DNA from: Herminiimonas sp.
GTDB lineage: Bacteria > Pseudomonadota > Gammaproteobacteria > Burkholderiales > Burkholderiaceae
Length of the DNA: 9,259 nt
NCBI GenBank assembly: GCA_014377155.1
Contig: JACMQD010000212.1
Coordinates: 1-9,259, forward strand
Reading direction: 5' to 3'
Positions 1 through 6,649 of this stretch are shown here, one piece after another (the first letter of the stretch is position 1; every line of letters begins with the position of its first letter). The position numbers were made by a program, and so were the translations under genes. Under the pieces are notes generated by a model, which ran no database searches, was not told where the DNA came from, and saw only the letters and a program-made list of their open reading frames with translations.

Positions 1-226
1 TCAGGGGAGATTTGTGTGTCGATCACGTGTTGAGTCATGGGAAAGTGAGGCTCCAAAGATCATGCGGAAACTAACTGTACGCGAAACAGGAACCGGATGT
101 CCACCGACCTATCTACCACCGTCTTCTTCTTGCCGAAGTAAGTCGCACGTACTGGCCGGGAATCCCTGGATGAAAGATTATCGCGCTGACACGAGATGTG
201 CTTTCACGCGGCACTAAAACCTGGCG
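1..226. other. Left flank, no recognisable gene
   Basis: This stretch lies beyond the 3' end of the group II intron and would be the intron's 3' exon side. I recognise no conserved protein or RNA in it on either strand. On the minus strand an ATG at 36-38 opens a frame (MTQHVIDTQISP) that runs off the left edge. A GGAG stands about 12 nt upstream of it, so a gene may begin here and read leftward. Twelve residues are too few to identify it. The short open frames on the plus strand show no family features. Confidence 0.3.
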
Positions 227-266
227 ATCGGCATAGGGGGCAGTCCAGATGGACCGCTCCCCTGCC

Positions 267-303
267 ACACCACCCGGCATGCGGGTCCGCACCGGGCGGT
301 TCG
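267..303 (-). ncRNA. Group II intron domain V (catalytic hairpin)
   Basis: On the minus strand a 9-bp stem pairs ACCGCCCGG (292-300) with CCGGGTGGT (269-277) through one G-U pair. A 2-nt bulge (TG) follows, then a 4-bp upper stem TGCG/CGCA with a 4-nt loop. This is the standard domain V shape, and the flanking GAACCGCC...GGTGGTGTG matches the class C intron of Oceanobacillus iheyensis as I recall it. A GC-rich stem ending near 235 follows and would be domain VI, which normally carries the branch-point adenosine. The loop GACC is not the usual GNRA tetraloop, which may weaken docking into domain I. Confidence 0.8.
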
Positions 304-314
304 AGTAGTTGAGG

Positions 315-1483
315 TCAAGACAGGCGGGGTAAGCCGAGTCGGTCGAAGTGCGCGATAGTGAGCGCGCTGTTGAGAGCAGCTTGGCACTATTGCGCCACCA
401 GCGATGGCTGTTGGCAGCCACTCGGTAGGCGACCGACGGCGTTGCGCCCAATTTGAGCAATTCCCGATACATGGTCGTTCCACGTTTCCAGTGCTTGAGC
501 TGGATAGCTCGCAGCCGGTGACGCAGCCATTCATCAAGTTTCTGCCAGACACTGGGGGTTTGCGCCAGCTGGAAATACCCTTTCCAACCCAGCATATAAG
601 GGCGAAGTCGCCCCACCACATCCGCCATGCTGCGCCCGCCAGATCGGCGGGTCAGCTCGCGGATGCGTTGCTTGAACGTGCTCGGTGGCTTCTCGGCCAC
701 CTTGCGTTTGACTTCGCCCCCCACGCGCCACCCACAGACTGTAACCGAGGAACTTGCGGCCGAAGACGCTAGCGACGGCACTTTTGCTTTCGTTGACCAC
801 GAGGTGCAACTTGGCATAGCAGCGCCGCAGCAGCGCCATCACCCGCTCACCCGCCCGCACGCTGCGCACGTAGACGTTCGCGTCGTCGGCGTAGCGCGCA
901 AAGCGATGGCCGCGCCGTTCCAGTTCCTTGTCCACTTCATCGAGCATCGCGTTGCCCAGTATCGGGCTGAGAGGACCGCCTTGAGGCGCCCCCTCGTCAC
1001 GCGCGTGCACAACGCCATGGTCCATGATGCCGCTGTTCAGATAGGCACGGACTAGCCGGATCACTCCGGCATCATCGATGCGTTTGCGTAGGCGGTCGAT
1101 CAGGATGTCATGGTCAACCCGGTCGAAGAATTTCGACAGGTCAACATCGACCACGATCGTCAAGCCAGACTGGACATACGATTGCGCTGCCAACACCGCA
1201 TCGTGCGCACGCCTGCCCGGCCGGAAGCCGTAGCTATGTTCGCTGAAGGTGGGATCAAGTATCGGTTGCAGCACCTGTAGCAGTGCTTGCTGGATCAGGC
1301 GATCCGTCACCGTCGGGATGCCAAGCTCGCGCTCGCCACCGTCGGGCTTCGGGATCGTTACCCGACGTACCGGGCTGGGCCGGTACGTCCCCGCCAGCAG
1401 TTGTTCCCGGATGTGTGGCCACGCGGTCGCCAGATGACGGGAAGTCTGGTTGATATCCAGTCCATCCACGCCAGCAGCTCCCC
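315..1483 (-). pseudogene. ltrA: Group II intron reverse transcriptase/maturase, N-truncated and twice frameshifted
   Basis: This is the remnant of the intron-encoded protein, which helps the intron RNA fold and copies it into DNA at the target. Recognisable homology starts at GAAGVDG (1461-1481); the preceding 25-50 family residues (RT0 region) are absent. RT motifs follow in order: IPKPDGGERELGIPTV, SYGFRPGRRAHDAV, the catalytic VVDVDLSKFFDRVDHD, GAPQGGPLSP, and the catalytic YADD box at 882-893. After KFLGYSLWVARGG the frame breaks at a run of six C at 717-722 (six G on the coding strand); one G fewer restores GGEVKRK. The maturase X domain follows (STFKQRIRELTRRSGG ... ML-GWKGYF ... WWRNSAKLL). 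A second break at about 372-376 (CTCTC on the coding strand) can be undone by removing one CT, restoring the family ending LNSALTIAHFDRLGLPRLS and its TGA at 315-317. No HNH endonuclease is present. The homopolymer break could be a sequencing error, but both breaks plus the deletion point to real decay. An open frame continues upstream to 1787, but that part is intron RNA, not RT. Confidence 0.85.
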
Positions 1484-1792
1484 CGACTCGCGTCGTCGCC
1501 CTTTCAGGCACAAGGCGGGGCGTCCCCAGGTAAGGGCCGCACTCCTTCATCACATAACCGCCGCATCTACTCCACCGCTCCTTGACCACAAGAGCTTCGC
1601 GGTTTTCGGCCCGCTCGCCCTGGTTGCCAGCGCCTTCTATGCAGTTCTTGTCCATCGGCTCATGATTTATGCTCCGCGCTTCCTTCCCACACTCGGTTGC
1701 CCTCATGCAGTTGCGCTTTACTTCGCTCACTGTGGTCAGCTCGCGGTGGGACTTGCACCCACAGGAGTGCGCCCATGCTGGGCGCACCGCAC

Positions 1793-1820
1793 AAAAAAAC
1801 CCGGCAACACGTTGCCGGGT
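1793..1820 (-). terminator. Rho-independent terminator of the membrane-anchored repeat protein gene
   Basis: The minus strand reads ACCCGGCAAC, a 2-nt loop, and GTTGCCGGGT: a perfect 10-bp GC-rich stem (1799-1808 with 1811-1820) followed by seven T (1799-1793). It lies about 20 nt past the stop codon at 1842. It also appears to be the landing site of the group II intron, whose 5' end begins only 12 nt beyond the hairpin base. Confidence 0.9.
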
Positions 1821-1841
1821 CTCGATGCAAATCCGCTTTTG

Positions 1842-2318
1842 TTAGCGTGCGCGCAGGAGTCTTCCGAGAATGAATCCAGCTGCGACAGCGATACCGATTG
1901 CCATTGCGGGTTTCTCACGCACTTGCGTCCGACCGTTGGCCATGAGTTTCGCATGCGCCTCCTTGATCTGAGCGCTTTTCTCATTGACCGAGTCCGCAGC
2001 TACTGCCGCAAGGCCGGACAATTTGTCAACTGCTTGATGTGCGCCCGTCAGGATACGATCAACCGCTGGGCGGGCGGCATCTGTTGCAGCATCGATTTTG
2101 TCGTGCGCGGCACTGGTGCTTCCTTGTACCGAACGGGCAACACTGCCCACGCTGTCGACCGCCTGATGCGCACCACCGGCAACCCGGTCAAGGATCGGAC
2201 GCGCGATGTCACCGGCCTTGTCGACGGCCGCGTGACCAGACACGCCAACCAGATCGGGACGCGATCCAGGAGTTGCAGAACCATTGGTGCCGGAAGGAAA
2301 GTTAGAAGTCGATTCCAT
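1842..2318 (-). CDS. Repeat-containing protein with C-terminal membrane anchor (DUF883/ElaB-YqjD-like)
   Basis: This 158-residue protein starts at an ATG near 2318, preceded at good distance by AAAGGA. An upstream TTG (2387) would add 23 residues but lacks a ribosome site. The C-terminus, after REKP, is a hydrophobic helix (MAIGIAVAAGFILGRLL, about residues 139-155) ending in RAR. That is the short anchor of the ElaB/YqjD/DUF883 type, a group of inner-membrane proteins linked to ribosome binding and stationary phase in E. coli. The middle (about residues 29-110) is an Ala/Val/Asp-rich helical region built of four repeats of 21-22 residues, each beginning with His and carrying Asp four residues later (HAAVD, HQAVD, HDKID, HQAVD). 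Residues 39-61 and 82-104 are close copies. The family assignment rests on the tail and composition, so it is moderate. The gene stands alone, with its own terminator. Its function is unknown; association with the envelope is the most that can be inferred. Confidence 0.75.
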   Translation of the reverse strand: MESTSNFPSGTNGSATPGSRPDLVGVSGHAAVDKAGDIARPILDRVAGGAHQAVDSVGSVARSVQGSTSAAHDKIDAATDAARPAVDRILTGAHQAVDKLSGLAAVAADSVNEKSAQIKEAHAKLMANGRTQVREKPAMAIGIAVAAGFILGRLLRAR

Positions 2319-2783
2319 GGTGGGATCCTTTGAAGTTGAAGATGAGGTTGTTTCGAAACACAACTTGCTACGGTCGTAGCAATGCAATGGGAGCGCGGGA
2401 AACAGCAGCTTGACGCGAAGACATCGCTGCGCCTGAGGCCAATGGCATGACGTCCGGCACTCTCATGATTGTACGAAGATAGTCTAAATGACCACACGTA
2501 ACAGTTCGGTAACGAACATACGGTAAAAGCTCCAAGGCTGCGGCGATGTTTTCGATGACACCCCGCTTTGAAGTAGTTTTCGGCAGCCGAGATTTATGTC
2601 AGCCGCCGGGTCGCTGCGGCCGGGATCGTCCCGGAATCCGCTCTCAAGCCATAGCCTTTACGACTGGCACAGCCGCAGGAAATAACCTCTTTCAGACCAT
2701 GTCAGCCAAATCAGCTTGATCCTCCGCAATTCTTGTTAGACTTGTGCGGAGTGCACGATGCGTGCGCGGTCAATGGAGCATGA
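2319..2783. other. Divergent intergenic region between the repeat-protein gene and pilB
   Basis: These roughly 465 bases carry no credible gene. They hold the leader of the leftward gene and the promoter region of pilB. Visible structures are an inverted repeat GTTCG-GTAA-CGAAC (2504-2517) and a short perfect hairpin CCGGGA-TCG-TCCCGG (2620-2634). The ribosome site for pilB is GGAG at 2775-2778. I see no clear sigma-70 or sigma-54 promoter for pilB. The small open frames here show no family features. Confidence 0.6.
2468..2473 (-). promoter_or_regulatory. Possible -10 element for the membrane-anchored repeat protein gene
   Basis: The minus strand carries TACAAT here, five of six matches to the sigma-70 -10 consensus, about 150 nt upstream of the start codon. 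The hexamer 17 nt further upstream (TGTGGT) is a poor -35, so the promoter would need an extended or stress-type sigma contact, or may not be real. A small inverted repeat GTTCG-GTAA-CGAAC lies just upstream at 2504-2517 and could be a binding site. Confidence 0.25.
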
Positions 2784-5168
2784 ATGAACGATACTTTCAC
2801 CTGGCCGGTCCCGTCTTATTATGAGCTGCTGGCGGGCGCGGCCGCTGACCAAGCGGGTGCCGACGCACCCGCGGCGGTAGTTACCATGGCAGATGGCCGG
2901 TGGCAGGCCGGCCTGGTACTCAATCTAGATACTGCAAACGGCCTCATTGAATTTCTGCCCAAGCGCGGAAAGGATCTGCTCAAGATTCGCTTTGAAACGA
3001 TCAAGAGTATCCGGCTGACTGACCCAATCCGACTCACTCGCCTTCAGCTTTCACAACGCACGGACGGCACCCGGGATTTGACGACAACGCAAAAATGCAC
3101 GGTCTATTTCAGGGAGGGTGATCCGATGGTGGCCGATACGGCCGGCTACCTCTCAGAGCCGTATGGATTGTTCCTTTTCTTGATGACGCATGCGAACAAT
3201 GTGCTGCGTTGGTTCATTCCTACCAGCGCGATGACCGGTTATCAAGTTGGTGAGCACCTTGGCAAACTGCTAGTCGAAGAACAGCTTGTCACACTCGATT
3301 CCGTTAATGCAGGATTGGAAATCCAGGACCATCTCCGTACCCAGAAGCTCGGCGATTATCTGAAACGGCAAAACATCGTCAGCCAGTCGCAGCTCGAAGA
3401 CGTACTGCAAAGACAAAAATCCATGCCCCAAGTCCGGCTTGGAGAAGCGCTTATGCAAGAGCAGCTCATTACCCAAGAGCAGCTGGAAAGCGCGCTCGCA
3501 TTGCAGGCCAGCGACCGCAAGATGCCGCTCGGCGACATTCTGGTCGAGATGAAAGTGGTCACACTCGACACGATCAAGCGGGTGCTCGCCCAAAAACTCG
3601 GCATCCCGTTCGTCGGCTTGCGCACCTTCCAGTTCGAGCCGAACCTGATCAAGTCCGTACCAGCGGAGTTCGTGCGAAAACACCTGGCGATGCCGATGTA
3701 CCGTACCGAGACACGCATGGTGGTGGCTCTTGAAAACCCGTTGGCCACGCAGACGCTGCAGGCACTCGGCATCCTGACCAAGTTGAAGATTGATCCGGTC
3801 ATGGCATCGATCGATGATCTGACCTATGTCATCGATCAGTTTTACGGACCGTCCGGTGATGGCGAAAACATTGCAGAACTGGTGTCGGAACTCGGGACGG
3901 GCGCCGGCGCAATCGACACGGTGTTGGACAACGCCATTACAGAGTCCGACAACGTTCTGGTGCGGCTGGTGAACAAAATCATTGTCGATGCGTCGGAACA
4001 AGGAGTCTCAGACATTCATATCGAGTCGATGAAAGGTAATCGACCAACGCGTGTGCGCTTTCGCAAGGACGGCGTCCTGTCAACCTATTCTGAAATTCCG
4101 GCAAATTTCCGGAATGCGTTGATTTCTCGCATCAAGATCATGAGTCGCCTGGATATCTCCGAGAAGCGGCACTCACAGGATGGGAAGATCAACTTCGAGC
4201 AATACGGACCCGCGAAAATTGAACTGCGTGTGGTTACCATGCCGACCACGGAGGGCCTCGAAGACGTCGTCATGCGAATTCTCGCCGCGCCGAAGGCCGT
4301 TTCGATCGACAGCCTCGGTCTTTCGCAATATGCACTCGATGGTCTGAAGAAGCTGGCGCACAAGCCGCACGGTTTGCTCTTTGTCTGCGGTCCGACTGGT
4401 TCGGGGAAAACCACGACCCTGCACGCTTTACTGGCGTACATAAACACGCCTGAACGCAAGATCTGGACAGTGGAAGATCCAATCGAGATCACGCAGGATG
4501 GATTACGGCAGGTTCAGGTACAAAGCAAGATCGATTGGACATTCGCAGCTGTCTTACGCAGTTTCATGCGCGCCGATCCCGATGTGATCATGGTCGGTGA
4601 AACACGCGATCCCGAAACAGCCAAGACCGTGATCGAGGCATCCCTGACCGGCCATCTGGTATTTTCGACGATGCACACGAACAGTGCCGCAGAAAGTGTG
4701 GTGCGGCTGCTGGATTTTGGACTTGATCCGTTTAATTTTGCCGATGCCCTGCAAGGGATCGTAGGGCAGCGCTTGGCGCGCCGCCTGTGCATGCAGTGCC
4801 GCACGGTCCACGCGGCCACTGCGGAAGATATCGACAGGCTGGTTTTTGAATACTGTTTCGAAACAGAGCTGAGCCAGGACGCGCTTCGAGAATATTGGTC
4901 AGAGCAGTATGGCGGCAAGAGCGGGACAATCAGCCTGTATCGTTCAACCGGCTGCGATCATTGCAATCAAAGCGGCTACAAGGGCCGGGTCGGGGTACAT
5001 GAGTTGTTGATTTCGACCGCTACCATTCGCAAGAAAATCCACGCACGCGTCACCGCAGCTGAAATTCTGCAAACGGCAACGGCAGAAGGCATGCGGACAA
5101 TCAAGCAAGATGGCATCGAAAAGATACTTCAAGGAAGTACGGACTGGGATCAGATCAAGGCACTGTGA
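2784..5168 (+). CDS. pilB: Type IV pilus assembly ATPase, PilB/GspE family
   Basis: This cytoplasmic hexameric ATPase drives polymerisation of pilins through the inner-membrane platform (PilC-type) to extend the pilus. The 794-residue protein is longer than a typical PilB (about 570). Residues 30-110 form an extra beta-rich N-terminal domain that I cannot name. Residues 158-270 hold four repeats of a helical motif of the MshEN/T2SSE_N kind, each with LG and spaced exactly 30 residues (LG at 159, 189, 219 and 249). The third reads RLGEALMQEQLITQEQLESAL. Such motifs bind cyclic di-GMP in MshE. KLGIPFVGLRTF (271-282) and the following region complete the N-terminal domain. The ATPase core has arginines and Asp-box residues around 420-495, Walker A GPTGSGKTT (536-544, Lys542), Walker B region PDVIMVGETRD (599-609) and the His box TGHLVFSTMHTN (622-633). 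A zinc-type tetracysteine follows at C669, C672, C724 and C727. The start is set by GGAG 5 nt before ATG. No pilC or pilD follows, so it is an orphan copy here. Retraction ATPase PilT is unlikely because PilT lacks the N-terminal domain and the tetracysteine. Confidence 0.9.
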   Translation: MNDTFTWPVPSYYELLAGAAADQAGADAPAAVVTMADGRWQAGLVLNLDTANGLIEFLPKRGKDLLKIRFETIKSIRLTDPIRLTRLQLSQRTDGTRDLTTTQKCTVYFREGDPMVADTAGYLSEPYGLFLFLMTHANNVLRWFIPTSAMTGYQVGEHLGKLLVEEQLVTLDSVNAGLEIQDHLRTQKLGDYLKRQNIVSQSQLEDVLQRQKSMPQVRLGEALMQEQLITQEQLESALALQASDRKMPLGDILVEMKVVTLDTIKRVLAQKLGIPFVGLRTFQFEPNLIKSVPAEFVRKHLAMPMYRTETRMVVALENPLATQTLQALGILTKLKIDPVMASIDDLTYVIDQFYGPSGDGENIAELVSELGTGAGAIDTVLDNAITESDNVLVRLVNKIIVDASEQGVSDIHIESMKGNRPTRVRFRKDGVLSTYSEIPANFRNALISRIKIMSRLDISEKRHSQDGKINFEQYGPAKIELRVVTMPTTEGLEDVVMRILAAPKAVSIDSLGLSQYALDGLKKLAHKPHGLLFVCGPTGSGKTTTLHALLAYINTPERKIWTVEDPIEITQDGLRQVQVQSKIDWTFAAVLRSFMRADPDVIMVGETRDPETAKTVIEASLTGHLVFSTMHTNSAAESVVRLLDFGLDPFNFADALQGIVGQRLARRLCMQCRTVHAATAEDIDRLVFEYCFETELSQDALREYWSEQYGGKSGTISLYRSTGCDHCNQSGYKGRVGVHELLISTATIRKKIHARVTAAEILQTATAEGMRTIKQDGIEKILQGSTDWDQIKAL

Positions 5169-5201
5169 TCAGGCCCTGACCTGATTGCCCGTTTTAATTT
5201 T
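5168..5201 (+). terminator. Possible weak terminator after pilB
   Basis: A perfect 6-bp stem ATCAGG/CCTGAT (5168-5173 with 5180-5185, loop CCCTGA) begins at the pilB stop codon. A T-rich stretch GTTTTAATTTT follows at 5191-5201. The stem is short and the T run is separated from it by 5 nt, so this is only a candidate. It lies between two convergent coding regions. Confidence 0.3.
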
Positions 5202-5209
5202 CCGTCGTG

Positions 5210-5665
5210 TCAGCAGCCGGGCTGCGTCACGTCGCAAATACCCGCGCGTCCGAGTGAATTGACACTGAGCTTTCGTTGCTGCCCATGCATGGAGATAAGC
5301 CACCATCCCTGCCGTCCGGCGCCACTATTGGTCGCCTGCCTGATACGGCCGGTTCCGTCGTAAGAAAGTGAAGTCCCGGTTTTAGGTAGAAAAAGCCATT
5401 CAATCGTCAAGCCCTTTGGCACCGCAGGCCGCGAATAGACCACTTCAGCCACACTGGCGGCCGTTGGTATGCTGACACTCCAACCTTTGGCCCAATTTGC
5501 CGGGTCCAACGGCACCAGATCAACCCGGGTTCCACGCCGGATCGCCTCTGCGCGTGTATAGCTCAGCCTCGCTCCTTTTGCGGATTCGCGAAAGCTTTGC
5601 GGCCATCGACAAGACGTATGGTTCGCCACGTCAATGCAGCCAACGATGACGGCACAATTGGTCAT
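5210..5665 (-). pseudogene. fimT: FimT/GspH-type minor pseudopilin, 5'-truncated by IS debris
   Basis: FimT/GspH proteins are minor pilins that help prime type IV pilus assembly; FimT of some naturally transformable bacteria also binds DNA. The C-terminal part is clear: LSYTRAEAIRRGTRVDLVPL resembles the family's (L)xxARSEAIRRxxxV, NWAKGWSV matches the NWxxGW box, and the end ISMHGQQRKLSVNSLGRAGIC matches the family's SVGSQTRTIVINRLGRVRVC pattern. The defining N-terminus is missing: there is no prepilin leader, no GFTLIEL cleavage site and no hydrophobic alpha-helix. FimT homology begins at about 5575. The frame stays open to an ATG at 5665, but its first 25-30 residues are the antisense of the IS3 transposase remnant, so a translated product would be a chimera without membrane or export signal. 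It faces pilB tail to tail and opposes pilV, unlike the usual fimT-pilV order. Confidence 0.75.
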
Positions 5666-6047
5666 GGACGCCTTGCTAATGGCAATCTTCAGACGTGGAA
5701 GGCCACAAGCAGTCCTGCATCATTCCGACCAGTTGAATCCGCCCAATACACCAGCGAAGATTTCCAGCGGCTGCTGGATTCACACGGCATCACCTGCAGC
5801 ATGAGCCGACGTGGAAACTGCTGGGACGACGCGGCAATGGAAAGCTTCTTCTCAACTTTGAAAACCGAGCGACTGAGCAGGAAGCAGTACCGGACCCGCG
5901 ATGACCTGCGTGCCGATGTCTTTGATTACATTGAAAGGTTCTACAACCCGAAACGCCGCCACTCGACCATCGGCTACATCAGCCCAGTACAATTCGAAAA
6001 TCTACAGTGCGCTTAACGAATGTGTCCGTGGAGTCGGGGGAAGCCCA
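5605..6047 (+). mobile_element. IS3-family insertion sequence remnant (3' part)
   Basis: Only the right half of an IS3-family element remains: the end of the transposase gene, followed by a 3' terminus. After the transposase stop (6014-6016) comes TGTCCGTGGAGTCGGGGGA and then AGCCCA, which resembles the right inverted repeat of IS3-group elements and would end in CA at 6047. The left inverted repeat and the front of the transposase are absent; the break lies between about 5575 and 5620, where fimT sequence begins on the other strand. The right end is inferred by likeness only, because the left repeat is not available for pairing and no target duplication can be tested. Confidence 0.65.
5613..6016 (+). 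pseudogene. IS3-family transposase OrfB, C-terminal fragment with frameshift
   Basis: This is part of a DDE integrase-core (rve) transposase. In the first frame, from 5622 onward, it reads FATSMQPTMTAQLVMDALLM, then AIFRRGRPQAVLHHSDQ, holding the second catalytic Asp (5727-5729). The frame then changes between about 5730 and 5744: 11 bases stand where family members have six, so a 5-bp insertion best explains it. The second frame continues QYTSEDFQRLLDSHGITCSM, SRRGNCWDDAAMESFFSTLK with the catalytic Glu, and ends FYNPKRRHSTIGYISPVQFE plus a few residues. About 135 of some 280 residues remain. The first catalytic Asp and the DNA-binding part are lost, so it is inactive. Confidence 0.85.
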
Positions 6048-6159
6048 GTCCCCAAAGGCGACGAATCGGCAGACCACACTCAATCTTGCCGCTACGTTGA
6101 TTATTCCCCTAATCGTGTTGCCACCATGGCGCACCCGTCATCCAGGAAGTCGACGCTGG

Positions 6160-6188
6160 TTGACGCGCATCGGATCAAATGATACTTT
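6160..6188 (+). promoter_or_regulatory. Candidate sigma-70 promoter for the toxin-antitoxin operon
   Basis: TTGACG (6160-6165) is separated by exactly 17 nt from TACTTT (6183-6188); a one-codon-shifted GATACT is an alternative -10. It lies 32 nt upstream of the antitoxin start. The -35 is strong and the -10 weak, which would suit repression by the antitoxin. No clear operator palindrome is visible. The region 6048-6159 between the IS end and this promoter contains nothing I recognise. Confidence 0.4.
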
Positions 6189-6220
6189 AAGCGCGATCAG
6201 ATGAACTGCCTAAGAAACCT

Positions 6221-6649
6221 ATGCAAACCGTGACCCCCGAAAAAATTGCTGCCGTCATGGCGCTGGTGCCGGCGCCACACAGCTTTTCCGAACTAGACGG
6301 CATGGTGCGTTCTGGCCTGCCGAAATCGGCGCTGCGCGTGAGCGTGGCGCATGTGGGGCGCACGGAAGAGGAGCGCAAACGCATTTTGCACAGCATCATT
6401 GCTGAAGCGACCTATAAACGTCGTAGCACCCGCTTGACGCCCGGCGAATCGGAACGGGCAGAGCGCCTCGCACGTGTGTTTGCGACGGCGCAGCATGTCT
6501 GGGACGACGAAGGCGATGCGCGGGATTTCCTGCATGCCGTCCATCCATTGCTGGAGAATCGCACGCCACTGGCAGTATCGATGAGTGAACTCGGAGCGCG
6601 GCGGGTCGAATCGCTGCTCTGGAATTTGTTCTACGGATTACCTGTCTGA
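6221..6649 (+). CDS. Antitoxin of the Xre/MbcA/ParS (DUF2384) family
   Basis: This 142-residue protein is the antitoxin of a type II RES-Xre toxin-antitoxin pair; it binds and blocks the toxin and probably represses its own operon. The N-terminal half (about 22-75) has the family's HTH-like pattern (FSELDGMVRSGLPKSALRVS, then RTEEERKR and STRLTPGESERAERL). The C-terminal half is the DUF2384 toxin-binding domain: LARVFATAQHVWDDEGDARD, then PLLENRTPLAVSMSELGARRV, ending ESLLWNLFYGLPV. Length is normal for the family. The start is preceded by a weak AAGAAA, and the stop TGA overlaps the toxin ATG by 1 nt (TGATG), so the two genes are translationally coupled with the antitoxin first. The sequence looks intact. 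Family assignment is strong; DNA-binding is inferred from relatives. Confidence 0.9.
   Translation: MQTVTPEKIAAVMALVPAPHSFSELDGMVRSGLPKSALRVSVAHVGRTEEERKRILHSIIAEATYKRRSTRLTPGESERAERLARVFATAQHVWDDEGDARDFLHAVHPLLENRTPLAVSMSELGARRVESLLWNLFYGLPV

Larger units (their letters stand above)
227..1787 (-). mobile_element. Degenerate group II intron, bacterial class C (IIC)
   Basis: This is a retroelement that would self-splice as RNA and move by target-primed reverse transcription using its own maturase. On the minus strand it opens with GTGCGCCCAGCATGGGCGC at 1787, the conserved GTGYG-type 5' end. Near the other end it carries a domain V hairpin (269-300), a domain VI-like stem and a terminal ...CTATGCCGAT ending at 227. 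The encoded protein has a reverse transcriptase and maturase domain but no endonuclease domain, as in class C. Insertion directly downstream of a rho-independent terminator also fits class C. The element is about 1.56 kb, where class C introns are usually near 1.8-2 kb, and only about 300 nt separate the 5' end from the first recognisable RT residues. Part of RNA domains I-III and the RT N-terminus is therefore probably deleted. With two frameshifts in the RT gene it is very likely unable to move by itself. Splicing ability cannot be judged from this reading. The boundaries are inferred from termini, not from an empty site. Confidence 0.85.

Noticed and set aside
1485..1787. N-terminal 100 residues of the open frame preceding the RT homology
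   Set aside because: The stretch is intron RNA (5' terminus and domain I); its residues do not resemble RT proteins, so it was not included in the coding remnant.
1287..2333. Long plus-strand open frame of 348 residues
   Set aside because: It runs antisense to the intron RT, across the terminator and antisense to the repeat protein, with no family features; the minus-strand genes explain the region.
2505..2513. Shared 9-mer GTTACCGAA upstream of the repeat protein (minus) and upstream of pilV (8124-8132, plus)
   Set aside because: A 9-base match between two sites is expected by chance many times in a 9-kb window, and the surrounding palindromes differ.
2665..2680. TGGCAC upstream of pilB as a sigma-54 -24 element
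   Set aside because: The required TTGC-type -12 element is not at the proper distance (the sequence is CAGG there).
3270..4001. Minus-strand open frame of 243 residues inside pilB
   Set aside because: Antisense shadow of a clear, intact ATPase gene; composition (many His and Gln) is typical of reverse reading.
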